DNA from: Cryptomeria japonica
Lineage: Eukaryota; Streptophyta; Pinopsida; Cupressales; Cupressaceae
Length of the DNA stretch: 60,000 nt
Direction of reading: 5' to 3'
Assembly (NCBI RefSeq): GCF_030272615.1
Contig: NC_081406.1
Coordinates: 140,588,361-140,648,360, forward strand
The notes under the pieces were generated by a model, which was not told the origin of the DNA, made no database searches, and worked only from the letters and a program-made list of their open reading frames with translations. Made by a program: the position numbers and the translations under genes. Below are positions 48,101 through 57,499 of the stretch, in pieces. Position 1 is the first letter of the stretch, and every line of letters begins with the position of its first letter.

Positions 48101-48971
48101 AATGGGATATGACGGTAAAGGACCTATTAGCAAACGCAAAGAGGGAGTTACTGAACCTATCGATCTTCCTTCACAACCTAGCAGAAACAAAGCAGGATTG
48201 GGCTCTAAACTCACGTTCCTATTAAAGCGGCCACCTCACCTACCTATCAAACCTCAATGGAAGGAAAAGAAGAGGTACAAAGAAGAATCCTGGCAAGAAG
48301 CACTTTTTGAATCAGTAGAAACAATCCGCAAGGCACGGGAACGTCAAGATCAGAAGTTACATCAGGAAAAACTTCTAAGTCATAAGAAGGCCCTATCTGC
48401 AGCAGTAGCTCATATTCAAACACCAATATCTCAAGAACAAATCAGGACATCTTCAAATACCGTTATTACTCCCCGAAGAAGCACAGTATATGAACAAATC
48501 CAGCAAGTAGAAGATGGATCTAATACAAAATCAACACAAAATATCAAAATAGTATCCATCATCAAAGATTTGTTTTCACCATACAACACCCTTGTTTACA
48601 GCATAGATAGAATCTGGGATGATGCCTATGAAACAGATTCCAATGAATATGAATGGGGTACCTGCTCCAATGCTACTACTGATATCCTAGATGATACTGA
48701 TTCTATATCCCTTTCTCCGGAAGAACATAACGCAGAGGATAGACCTCTTGAATTTGGACCACAACATATCTATGATGCTCCGGAAAGTGAACAGAAACAT
48801 TATGAACAAATCTATGTGGAAGATGATACCATCGAGGACCTCGACGCAATCCTAAATTTCTTTAAACCAAAAACCCAGCACGATGAAAACTCTATCCTAA
48901 CACTTACGGTAGCCGAACTTGATCCACCCAACGATTCCTTACCACTTGTCTTTCCTGACCTAATCGACTGA
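45108..48971 (+). CDS. gag-pro: Tat-2 Gag-protease with G-patch
   Basis: The start MPITCSQRDK at 45108 is chosen because the leader ORF ends at 45106 and the upstream open frame (to 44976) overlaps it. The N-terminal part has HIPE-type repeats (EQHIPEQRIPEMHIPE). The Gag core shows ICPYPFDRSLNMVPFPP, DPQDHVREFC, LFPRSLGG and FLQRWRCMVSR. The zinc-knuckle variant CDFHCNKGHRTNEC begins at about residue 527. The protease Asp is at about 746 (VLIDGGAGLNIC, then LLGRPWIHEM). The G-patch region follows at about 988-1035 (MYGKGYLIMKQMGYDG, AGLGS). The frame ends at a TGA (48969-48971) where Tat-1 has Trp. The same frame continues to RT, so the stop is a mutation. Confidence 0.88.
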   Translation: MPITCSQRDKQSEAHVESSMNRRLSNPFEVPPVEEPEITDTLLRECQVNPAFQKLVEKLIENDKEKYLLMLTSKGVKLPEDFDPNIFQTESRQYASQEQNQEEETHIPEQHNFEQHIPEQRIPEMHIPELETPEQHIPFTTPFQLRTSTRQELFSRQDNAPLIALTQQMQMLQRQIQDMQQGTTVRYSLNEICPYPFDRSLNMVPFPPNSDVPKFDKYDGKGDPQDHVREFCTMSLEFAHDDTYLMRLFPRSLGGQTMESLSKITPPVRSFDELVNKFITHYSYNIQHAITMLDVCNTKQKNNETFMLFLQRWRCMVSRYPRDIPEKEKMEIFIDNLNGEMSYRLKLQCIPSFAKLIENGIQVEEACVKKGTLKFYKEGTNSSNYNNQNNTNFDKSRFWTRNKNESNNEPHDPKSKQPVLALSGNPQNTKNAKNATPSANTYAQNTDQGQINTNNTNDNRGKNMNPGPNNNPRNNTNNFQKRIFTPLGQSLESAFRELLANKVLSLPPLNNYEPPVKLPWWNDSHYCDFHCNKGHRTNECMRLKHIIQDMIDRGDLMVDGLKTNNDHDTFKNPLPNYNKDGASTLNDTRGARINHIYDNTINHISAEDHQVNVISIRDQRDHESINVTTRTQKYVLKGHTAPTTTTPKIQYDLVNQLRKTPAQISILELLKLSPKHKDILEQALLETNVPQNLDTDRFQAMVAHMTESDNLTFSEHNNTSLSHPHNTPLHIEVIVCKHRVKRVLIDGGAGLNICTLKLIHALGFSEESIDPCKNITIKAYDDEERSSKGTVILPIQVGPVQKDTICQVLDIDLTYNILLGRPWIHEMQAVPSTYHQCVKFPYDGQEISISADHNPFQHCNAMGAAQDSLVPHNREKQQSSTSDPYTAKSNSLWGDFKQKMQIKDQGMGEYSLEPLCLAKLPTSPRSHGLPTTSTQLVTQPITKFDGTFIQLGTLAHESEDKDILSWLYKDEEENHRAAALDIVLPTHMYGKGYLIMKQMGYDGKGPISKRKEGVTEPIDLPSQPSRNKAGLGSKLTFLLKRPPHLPIKPQWKEKKRYKEESWQEALFESVETIRKARERQDQKLHQEKLLSHKKALSAAVAHIQTPISQEQIRTSSNTVITPRRSTVYEQIQQVEDGSNTKSTQNIKIVSIIKDLFSPYNTLVYSIDRIWDDAYETDSNEYEWGTCSNATTDILDDTDSISLSPEEHNAEDRPLEFGPQHIYDAPESEQKHYEQIYVEDDTIEDLDAILNFFKPKTQHDENSILTLTVAELDPPNDSLPLVFPDLID

Positions 48972-51900
48972 GACGAACCTGAAACAAGTGATATACCTAT
49001 TTTCCCAGATGATGCATCTATTGTCCATTACCTATGTACCGTAAATCCGGAAACAGGCTCTACCAGTGAACGAAATAATGATATCTGTCAATTAGGGAGT
49101 GCCAAGTCTCTCAGTCGCAAAAATGCATCAAATAATGAATCTAATGCTGAAAACCAGTCAATGGCAGCTCTAGATCATAAAAAAGTAAAAATAAAGGACG
49201 CATCGGAGGGTGAAAACCTTTTTAAGGCACCTAACGATGGGAGACTTGACACCCTTCCTGAGCACTTTCATGAGCGATCGCCCATATTGATTGAGCCCAC
49301 TCAATCAATCAACATTGGTACCACAGAAGCAGCCAGAAATATACATCTTGCAGAATCTCTAACAGAGGAAGAAAGATTGGCATTCATCATCTTCTTTAAA
49401 GAACAGCAAATCAACTTTGCTTGGTCATATGTTGATATGCCCGGAGTAGATCCACACTTAATCATGCATCACTTGTCCATCTCTACTGGAGTTAAGCCAG
49501 TCAAGCAAAAGCTACGAAAGATGAATCCACAGGTGGCACTCATGGTCAAAACTGAACTAAAAAAATTATTAGACGTCGGATTCATCCGACCCATTGACTA
49601 TGCAGAGTGGATATCCAATATCGTTCCAGTATCAAAACCGGATGGTAGTATCAGAATATGCACTGACTTCAGAGACGTTAACAAAGCTTGTCCAAAAGAT
49701 GACTTTCCTCTGCCAAGTATCGATATAATTGTAGATCTCACAGCAGGCCATGCAATGCTCTCACTAATGGATGGTTTCTCAGGTTATAACCAAATTAAGA
49801 TAGCTCCTGAAGATCAAGATAAAACAGCATTCACCTATCCTTGGGGGACGTACTGTTGGAATGTCATGCCTTTTGGCTTAAAGAATGCAGGGGCCACTTA
49901 TCAAAGAGCAATGACCACAATATTCCATGATATGATGCACACATTTATGGAAGACTATGTGGATGATTTACTAGCAAAATCCTTCACCAGAGCTGAACAT
50001 CTCGGCATCCTAACAAAGATCTTTGATCGATTGCAAAAATTCCAAGTCCGACTCAACCCTAAGAAGTGTGTCTTTGGGGTTACATCAGGCAAGTTACTAG
50101 GTTACATCGTCTCAGCTAAAGGTATTGAAGTTGATCCAGCAAAGGTACAAGCGATCATGGATATGCCACCACCAAAGAATATTAGTCAACTTCGATCTCT
50201 CCAAGGATGACTTCAATCAATCAGGCGATTCATCGCTCAACTAGTAGATAAAAGTCTGCCATTTAACCACTTGCTACACAAAAATGTACCGTTCAGATGG
50301 GAGACTAAGTGTGCAGAATCTTTTTACCAAATTAAACAGTACCTGATGAATCCACCGGTTCTAGTACCACCAGTTGCCGGAAAGCCTCTTATACTATATA
50401 TCTCAACAACAGATATTTCACTGGGAGCACTATTGGCACAAGAAGATCAACAGGGAAAGGAACGTGCCATATACTACATCAGTAGAACATTGAATGGCTA
50501 TGAGTTCAACTATACATTCATTGAAAAAGCTTGCCTAACAGTAGTCTTTGCATCTCATAAATTCCGACATTACATGCTAGCACACACCATAAAGCTAGTT
50601 GCAAAAATTGATCCTCTCAAATATCTACTCAGCAAAGCTGCTCTTACAGGCCGATTGGCTAAATGGGTCATGATTCTCAGTGAACTCAACATCCAATACA
50701 CAGAAAGATGAGCCATCAAAGGACAAGCAATTGCAGATCAGTTGGCTAAAGCACCGCTACCAGGCAAACAAACCATGGAGGTTGAATTTCCAGATAGGGA
50801 TGTACTCGCTCTTTCTACTAAACAATGGACCCTATACTTTGACAGATCCTATACTCAACATGCTTCAGGTGCCGGCATTCTGTTCATCACTCCTGAAGGA
50901 CACACTATGCCAAAATCATACAGACTTATGTTTCCATGCACAAATAATGTGGCTGAATATGAAGCACTGGTCATCGGCATCAAAATGGCCGTAGAATGGA
51001 AAATCACAGAGTTAAAAGTCTATGGAGACTCACAACTGGTCATTAATCAAATTAATAACAACTATTAAACAAAGGACAACAAGCTACTACCTTACAAACG
51101 AATGGTGGATGACTTCAAACAGTATTTTGTGCACATCACCTTCGAGCAAATACCAAGGTTGAACAACAAAGCAGCCGATGCAATGGCTACAATCGCTTCG
51201 CTACTACAAATTCCTGAGCAACAGAGTCGTTATGAGTTCCTGGTAGAGCAATTGTTCTCCCCCGCCTATGACCACTCCGAATCCCATGTTATCTATGCTT
51301 TGACTGGTTCCGATTCTCCGCTATATGGACCGATATACGACTACCTCAAGCATAATATCTTACCCATTGACCAATCCCGTAACCAAAAACGTAACTTTAT
51401 TCGACAAGCTGCCCGTTACACCCTTACCGCTGATACTCTATATCGTCGAGGTCTCGATGGTACTCTTCTTCGTTGTCTTGATCGTAATGATTCCGATTCA
51501 GCTCTACACGAGCTTCATGAAGGTATTTGTGGCACACATTCAAGTGGCACTACTCTTGCTAAAAAGCTTCTAAGGATGGGATACTACTGGCCTACAATGG
51601 AGAAAGATTCATATCACTTTGCCAAGAAATGTCCTAAATGCCAGATCCATGGCAATCTGATACATGCACCAGCACGGGAACTGCAGCCCTTTACAACATC
51701 ATGGCCCTTTTGTCAGTGGGGACTGGACCTAGTTGGCAAAATTCATCCATCCTCTTCAAATGGACACAAGTTCATTATAACAGCAACATAATACTTTACA
51801 AAATGGATCGAAGCGGTTCCCATGACCACAGTGACCGGGAAACAAATTGCCTCTTTTATCCTAAATTATCTGATTTGCAGATATGGTATTCCAAGTTCAA

Positions 51901-52577
51901 TCGTCACAGATAATGGATGGCCCTTCAAAAATCAAGATGTCCAAGAACTATGTGAAAAATTTAAAATCCAACATTGGTTTTCTACACCATACTACCCACA
52001 GGGAAATGGTCAAGCAGAAGCATCTAACAAGACAATCCTAAAAATCCTCAAGAAAACGGTGAATGATGCAGGCAAAGATTGGCATGTACAACTCAATCCA
52101 GCACTTTGGGCATACAGGACTAGCATTCGCACACCTACAGGAGCAACACCATATTCATTGGTATATGGATCAAAGGCTATTTTACCCTTAGAGGTAGAAA
52201 TTCCATCTCTTAGAGTCTCTTTGAAAGGTTTAATCCCTGATGAAGAGTATCAAGTTAACCGACTGCAAGAACTGGATCTATTAGATGAAAGACGCCAACA
52301 TGTTTATACTCATCTCAAAGCATATCAGTAATGCATGTGCAGGAGCTACAATCACAAGGTCATTCCTCGCAACTTCAAGGTTGGTGATCTAGTCCTCAAA
52401 GAAAATCCAAGAAATCAGCAAGATCGAGAAAAGAAAGGGAAATTTGAACCTAATTGGTTGGGTCCCTATGTCATCATATCAGTCTATGGATCAGGTGCCT
52501 ATCACCTAACAAATTCTGAAGGAGATGTGCTCGATGATCCAATTAACAGCATTCATCTGAAGAAGTACTATACTTAA
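48972..52577 (+). pseudogene. pol: Tat-2 Pol with five further in-frame stops
   Basis: The whole pol frame is aligned with Tat-1 without any shift. It is interrupted at 50208-50210, 50709-50711, 51066-51068, 51789-51791 and 52329-52331. RT keeps CTDFRDVNKACPKDDFPLP and YVDD (49956-49967). The first RNase H shows YYISRTLNGYEFNYTFIEKA. The archaeal-type RNase H begins LYFDRSYTQHASGAG, with Arg where Tat-1 has Gly, and keeps AEYEAL and YGDSQLV. Integrase has HEGICGTH, CPKCQ, GLDLVGK, VTDNGW and GQAEASNK. The polyprotein ends LKKYYT-stop, like Tat-1. Most stops fit C-to-T or G-to-A changes. The copy cannot make an intact polyprotein. Confidence 0.9.
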
Positions 52578-53964
52578 GGTAGCCTAGTGCACGAAAAAAA
52601 AAAAAATCCAGAAAAAGCAAAAATACCAAGTACAATAAAAACAAACGGTGAAAACCTGGTAAACAGGCACCCTTGTGAAAGACCGACTTCTTTATCTATA
52701 TCCATGCCATTTTTATCCATCAAAACACTATCGGCCATCGCCCGACACTTAGCATATCTCCATTCAGGACATACTTAGCGTAGTCACTATCCTGGGTTAT
52801 CCATCTGTATCTATTCTCTTACCGCATACCACCATGACTTGAAATCACTATATGTATTCACAATCAAGAGGCACACTTAGCTAGGGGCATGTAAATCGTA
52901 TCAATTTTGTAAACATTCAAGACATCAAGACTAGATGCAAAACTCGACAGCATGACATCCCACAAGCACAACTACGCTTCATCACAACAACCAAAACACA
53001 AACAATACACAAGAATCTCAAGGATGGATGATTTTATGAAGTACTAAATGTTGCATTATAGCATCAATGTCTTGATTATTTTGCATTTTGAACTTTTTAA
53101 ATTATTGGAATCTTCTCCTTATCTCATAAAAAGCTTCAAAGCTGGAGATCATGAGGAACTTCCAATATTTTCTTAGTCTTCTGTCTGGGAGGCGATCACT
53201 TGTACTGTGTGAATACATGCCTCGCGATGTGATCCATCGAATATCACTAAAGGCTTGATTCCACTTCACGCATACAAACGATCAAATCTTGTCTATTTAC
53301 GCAATACGCACTCAGGTCGTCCTGGTTCAATTATACCTTGACGCTTGTGCTATCTTGCAAAATTAAATATCATGTAAATTTTTCTCAGGTCATTATGGTT
53401 CAATTATACCATTATGCTTGTATAAATTTTCAACATACCCAAAATCAATAAATGCTCCATGATGATATTTACAAAGAAAGTAAATAAATGGTTATATCGG
53501 ATAGCAAATATCGAATGAGAGATGCTCCAAAAACAATTAGTTGCATATCATTTACAATTAGTTGCATATCATTTACAATTAGTTGCATATCACTTTACAA
53601 TTAGTTACATATCATTCTTATCTCATTCATTACATATCATTTTACATCATTATTACATCATTTTTTTACATCATATCATATTACAATTAGTCGCATATTA
53701 AATCATACATCTCATTTTCAAGATACATCTCACAGCATATCAAAGCATACATCCTGCATCATACATTACATCTATGTAAACATTACATCATCATATGACA
53801 AAGAACTAGCACACATAAACATGCATCCATCTACACATCACATGATCCAAAATGGTGCCATCCATATAAATATCTCAAAAATGATCCAAAATGTACAAAA
53901 TATGTCAAAACTGTGTCCAGTACAAAGAGTACAATGCTCAAAAATACAACAGAGACCATGTCTC
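52578..53964 (+). other. Tat-2 3' region with hairpin modules
   Basis: No gene is seen. The shared GGTGAAAACCTGG/AAACAGGC block lies at 52647-52668. Two hairpin modules like those of Tat-1 occur: CGTCCTGGT/ACCTTGACG (53318-53343) and CATTATGGT/ACCATTATG (53391-53416). Each is preceded by CTCAGGT and followed by CTTGT. Tandem copies of ACAATTAGTTGCATATCATT lie at about 53532-53620. Confidence 0.6.
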
Positions 53965-55932
53965 TCAAGTATGACTATCTCCTGACGGAGATGGTCTCGC
54001 TCCAGCTGCACCCGCCCCTGGATCTCCAGGAGGGTCCTGTCTTGCTCCAGATACACTCGCCCCTGGATCTCCAGGAGGGTCCTGTCTCATCGGCCCCGTC
54101 ACACCTCGGCTCTCCGATCGTGTCCCCGCAGTTCGAGATCGACTCGATCTCGACTGTGCAAAGCTCTCCACTCGTCGCTCTCTGGGTACTGCATCCTCAT
54201 AATGCCGCCTGTAATACTCAACCTCTTGTACTCTCCGTGTCAGCTCTCTCAGGGTGTCTCTCAATGGACCACCCGTCGCTGCTCTCTGTACACTCGCCAC
54301 GGCCTCCTCTACTCGACCCCGCCACTCTATCTCCGTATCTCTCTCAATGGTCAACTGCGAAATCTGTCGCTGATAGATCAAAATCTGTGCCTGCAGCTGC
54401 TGCACAGTAATCTGTAGGGTCCGGATCTGTGCATCCTCTACATGACCCGGCACTCAAACCCGCAATGGTCCCTGTGCTAGAGGAACCCCTCCCACTCGCC
54501 CTATCCTCGGTACTGGAGGTGGGAGTATATCTACCCTCCTCCTCTGAGCTGGTCTCACCATCTCCTCCTCACCCCCCACTGCCGCCAAAACCTCTGTCAC
54601 TCTCCCCTCTCTCCCAGCTCTAATGGCCAATCCTCCTCTCCCCCTCTCAATCCTACCCTGCCGTACCTCTCTCTGCACACCTCTGCCACCCTGCCTCCCC
54701 TTGGCTCCTCTACCTCCTCCATCATCTCCATCGTCTCCATCATCTCCATCATCTCCCCCCTCCTCTCCATCCGAATCAAATGCTAGCCTCATCTCCTCGG
54801 GATCCGAGATCCTCACCACTGCCCGCGCAGTAAACAAACGAGTGAACTCCTCTGTCATCCCGGCATCCTGTATCTCTGGGGCATAGTCCTAGACCTGTCC
54901 AGCTAACCCTGTAAACTCCTCTATGGCTACGGCACTATCAATAGTCGGCCCCCAATCGGCCACATCCTGCTACCGCCGTGCATACAAGCACGCTCCCTGT
55001 GGAATCCCCTGCTGCCTCCCGAACTGCTGCAAAACTCGGGTCACCAAAAATCGCTCAATAACAAACGGAGTCCTCCCAATCAGATACCTCATCATGAAAA
55101 CGAACGGCATCTCTATCCCATCCTCTGCCCACACCTCGCAACCTGTATACAGTCTCCAAGTGACCGTATCTATGTCATCAAAAACTCTCCTCCAGTGCTC
55201 TAGTTTGCCCAGCTTACGCTGGACAACTAAGCCTCTGTATCCATAGGCATATGCTGCACCTACGGGCCTATCTCTGTCTGCCACTGGCCTCGCTACTGGG
55301 ATGTGCTCCCAGCACCATACCTGTAATAGGGTCAGACCTGCTGATAAGCTCCTATAACCAAGGTATACTACCTCATGAAGGCTCCTGTAAAGATGGGCCA
55401 ATATCACTGACCCCCACACAAATCTCTGACCCTGTGTAACCATCTGCTCCAGGACCAGCCCCCATCCTACTGAAAATCCCTTTGACTTGTGATCAGGACA
55501 AAGGAATCCCCCAATAAATCTTGCCAATACAGATGGCAGCGGTGCATAATCCAGATCCAAAAACTCCTGCCAAGGGATCTCATAGCCACAGACACTCTCA
55601 TCATGAAATATACGGCGCAGTGCCTCTATGACGCCCTCCTCTGTCTGCTCGTAGGGTAGCAGTGCCCCTACCACAGGAATGCGCAAAATCCGGTAGCAAT
55701 CCTCCGGTGTCACTGTCATCTCTCCAGTGGCAAAATGAAAGGTGTTTGTGTCGCTATGCCACCTCTCTGCCAATGTTGTCAAAAGTCCCCGGTTCACAGT
55801 GAACCGAGGCATATCCAGAAGCGAGGTCAATCCACATCTCTCTATAATATCCAAGTCTACCTGTGACAGACGTGGTATCAGTGTCCATGGTCTCGGGAAT
55901 CTCTCCCTCGACTGCACAATACCTAATCGCTC

Positions 55933-56985
55933 CTGTCAACAAACAAAAACAAATCCAATATCAGTTTCCACATCAACACAAAGATATCAAAATAAAACTT
56001 ACATCAAAAACATGAAACAATTTGCTCATCTACAATCAAAGTTCAAAATCCTATCATTTCATATCAACTTGTAACACAACTCAAGTTCTTCAAAAACCAT
56101 ATCAAAACTTGTAAAACAACTCAAGTACCAAAATCACATAAACTTGTAAAACAACTCAAGTTTCCCACCCATATCAAAACTTGTAAAACAACTCAAGTTT
56201 CCAACCCATATCGGCTTGTAAAACAACTCAGGCTTTCATACACATTGAACTTGAAACAGACACAAGCAAATACATCATTTTCTGATCAAAACAACAGCTT
56301 GATAATCTATACATAACTTGGAAAATTGCACATCAAAACAAGTTATAAAAATACTCATCTTGGATAAATGCATCAAAAACATGACAGGCACACAAAAACA
56401 CAACTTTTCAAACTCGGCCAAAACTGCAAATTTTTCTTAGATGCGCTAAAACAGACCTTCACTGCGTTAAAACAAACCCACGCGCTAGGCTGCTTGTCCT
56501 ACGCACTAACCTATCTGGCCTATGCGCTAGAATATATCTAGGCGCTACTCTTTTCTTCCGTTGCGCTACCTAATCTGTCCTATGCGCTAGAACCTATCTA
56601 CGCGCTAACCTATACCTCCTAGGCGTTACCCTTTTAGCCCTATGCGCTAGGTTAATCCTACGCGCTAAACCCCTTTGCCTATGCGAACCCCGACAGCTCC
56701 AATGCGCTAGGTCATACCTACACGCTACCCTGTTTCCCCTACGTGCTACCATAGCCTTTGCATGCACTGTTCTACGTGCACGTGCTAACATAAATGTCCT
56801 ATGCGCTAGAAAATCATATTCGGATGCAACCCCTAAAATTGACCTTGATGCGCTACTCTACACTTCGTACGCGCTAAATTAAACCCTAGACGCGCTAAAC
56901 CAAAAAGCCCGAACTTTAAAAATAAAAAAAACACCTGACAACGACAAAATAAAAAATCCAAAAGGGGTCAAAAATGTTGACTTAC
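55933..56985 (-). other. Intron of the antisense PMD gene
   Basis: Donor CCA|GTAAGT (56986/56985) and acceptor TTGTTTGTTGACAG|GAG (55933/55932) are both consensus and keep phase 0 between exons. The intron can persist in a retrotransposon because the genomic RNA reads it in antisense, where these are not splice sites. It contains the third box array. Confidence 0.6.
56441..56897 (-). repeat. Box array 3 in the intron: TAGCGC(A/G)T in 21-21-18 spacing
   Basis: On the minus strand 22 boxes are read. Their positions (first base on the minus strand) are 56897, 56876, 56855, 56808, 56787, 56769, 56748, 56727, 56709, 56688, 56667, 56649, 56628, 56607, 56589, 56568, 56547, 56529, 56508, 56487, 56469 and 56448. 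From 56808 to 56448 the spacing cycles 21, 18, 21, a strict 60-nt super-period. Two boxes are degenerate (56688, 56769). Spacers share only short pyrimidine words. The orientation is the same as the antisense gene. Confidence 0.9.
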
Positions 56986-57134
56986 TGGTGGTCCACGCAC
57001 TACTGGTCTCTGATATCTCCGGACGCGCTCGAAACGGTGTCTGTGATAAGGAATAGGCATTTTCTCTCCAGAGCAAATTCTCTTTTCTTCAAAGTCAACA
57101 AAGCACAAATGACTTTAGATTAACCCCTTTTCAC

Positions 57135-57142
57135 CTTTTATA
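57135..57142 (-). promoter_or_regulatory. TATA box of the antisense PMD gene
   Basis: The minus strand reads TATAAAAG inside CTCTTATAAAAGGTG, 75 nt before the proposed ATG (57060). A start about 30 nt downstream would leave a 5' untranslated part of about 45 nt. This is independent of the LTR promoter. Confidence 0.5.
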
Positions 57143-57485
57143 AGAGGAAAATGAAATTAGGGTTAGCCAACTGGACCTGTAATATGGTTGCGGTCTCCCC
57201 TATACCAAATCAGATGTAATTTATCGGGAGATGAATCAATTTACACACTTTCTACAAGCACGGAATCCTACACATCATACGAACTTCATCAATTTAAATC
57301 AAAAATTTTCAAAAAATTGATTCATCTCCCGAGGGGGCATCACATCAAATATCGAATCTGGGGCATCACATCAAATCTGGGGCATCACTGGCAAATTAAA
57401 AGAGCGACACAAAAATTGCATTTGATCATAAATCACAAAAACACATCATTTTTCTTTGAAATAACATGTGCACACACGTCACTTC

Positions 57486-57499
57486 AAAGAGGGGCAAAA
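57486..57499 (+). promoter_or_regulatory. Tat-2 polypurine tract
   Basis: AAAGAGGGGCAAAA directly precedes the 3' LTR, as in Tat-1. Confidence 0.8.

Larger units (their letters stand above)
53965..57060 (-). pseudogene. Antisense gene with plant mobile domain (PMD), one intron, disrupted
   Basis: Exon 1 (57060-56986, 25 codons) starts MPIPYHRHRFERV and is strongly basic. The intron (56985-55933, 1,053 nt) starts GTAAGT and ends in a T-rich tract plus GACAG. Exon 2 (55932-53965) continues in frame. It contains the PMD: LTSLLDMPRFTVNRGLLTTL, ERWHSDTNTFHFATGEMTVT, RILRIPVVG, and VWGSVILAHLYRSLHEV with LTLLQVWCWEHIPVARP. After the PMD come an acidic Asp/Gly run, a Gly/Arg-rich part, a coiled coil (IRTLQITVQQLQAQI) and GDPGA repeats. 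In-frame stops at 54970-54972, 54889-54891 and 54454-54456 disable it. Exon 2 is far richer in GC than the rest of the element, which suggests capture. PMD proteins are known from MAIN/MAIL genes and from transposons; their function is in gene silencing or genome stability. The splice model is inferred. Confidence 0.72.

Noticed and set aside
53913-54623. Plus-strand frames of 165 and 64 codons opposite the PMD tail
   Set aside because: They are shadows of GC-rich antisense coding sequence and are not supported by motifs.
56594-56791. A 65-codon minus-strand frame rich in Ala and Arg
   Set aside because: It is a reading of the third box array, with no start or domain support; kept only as a hint that the array might once have encoded a seven-residue repeat.
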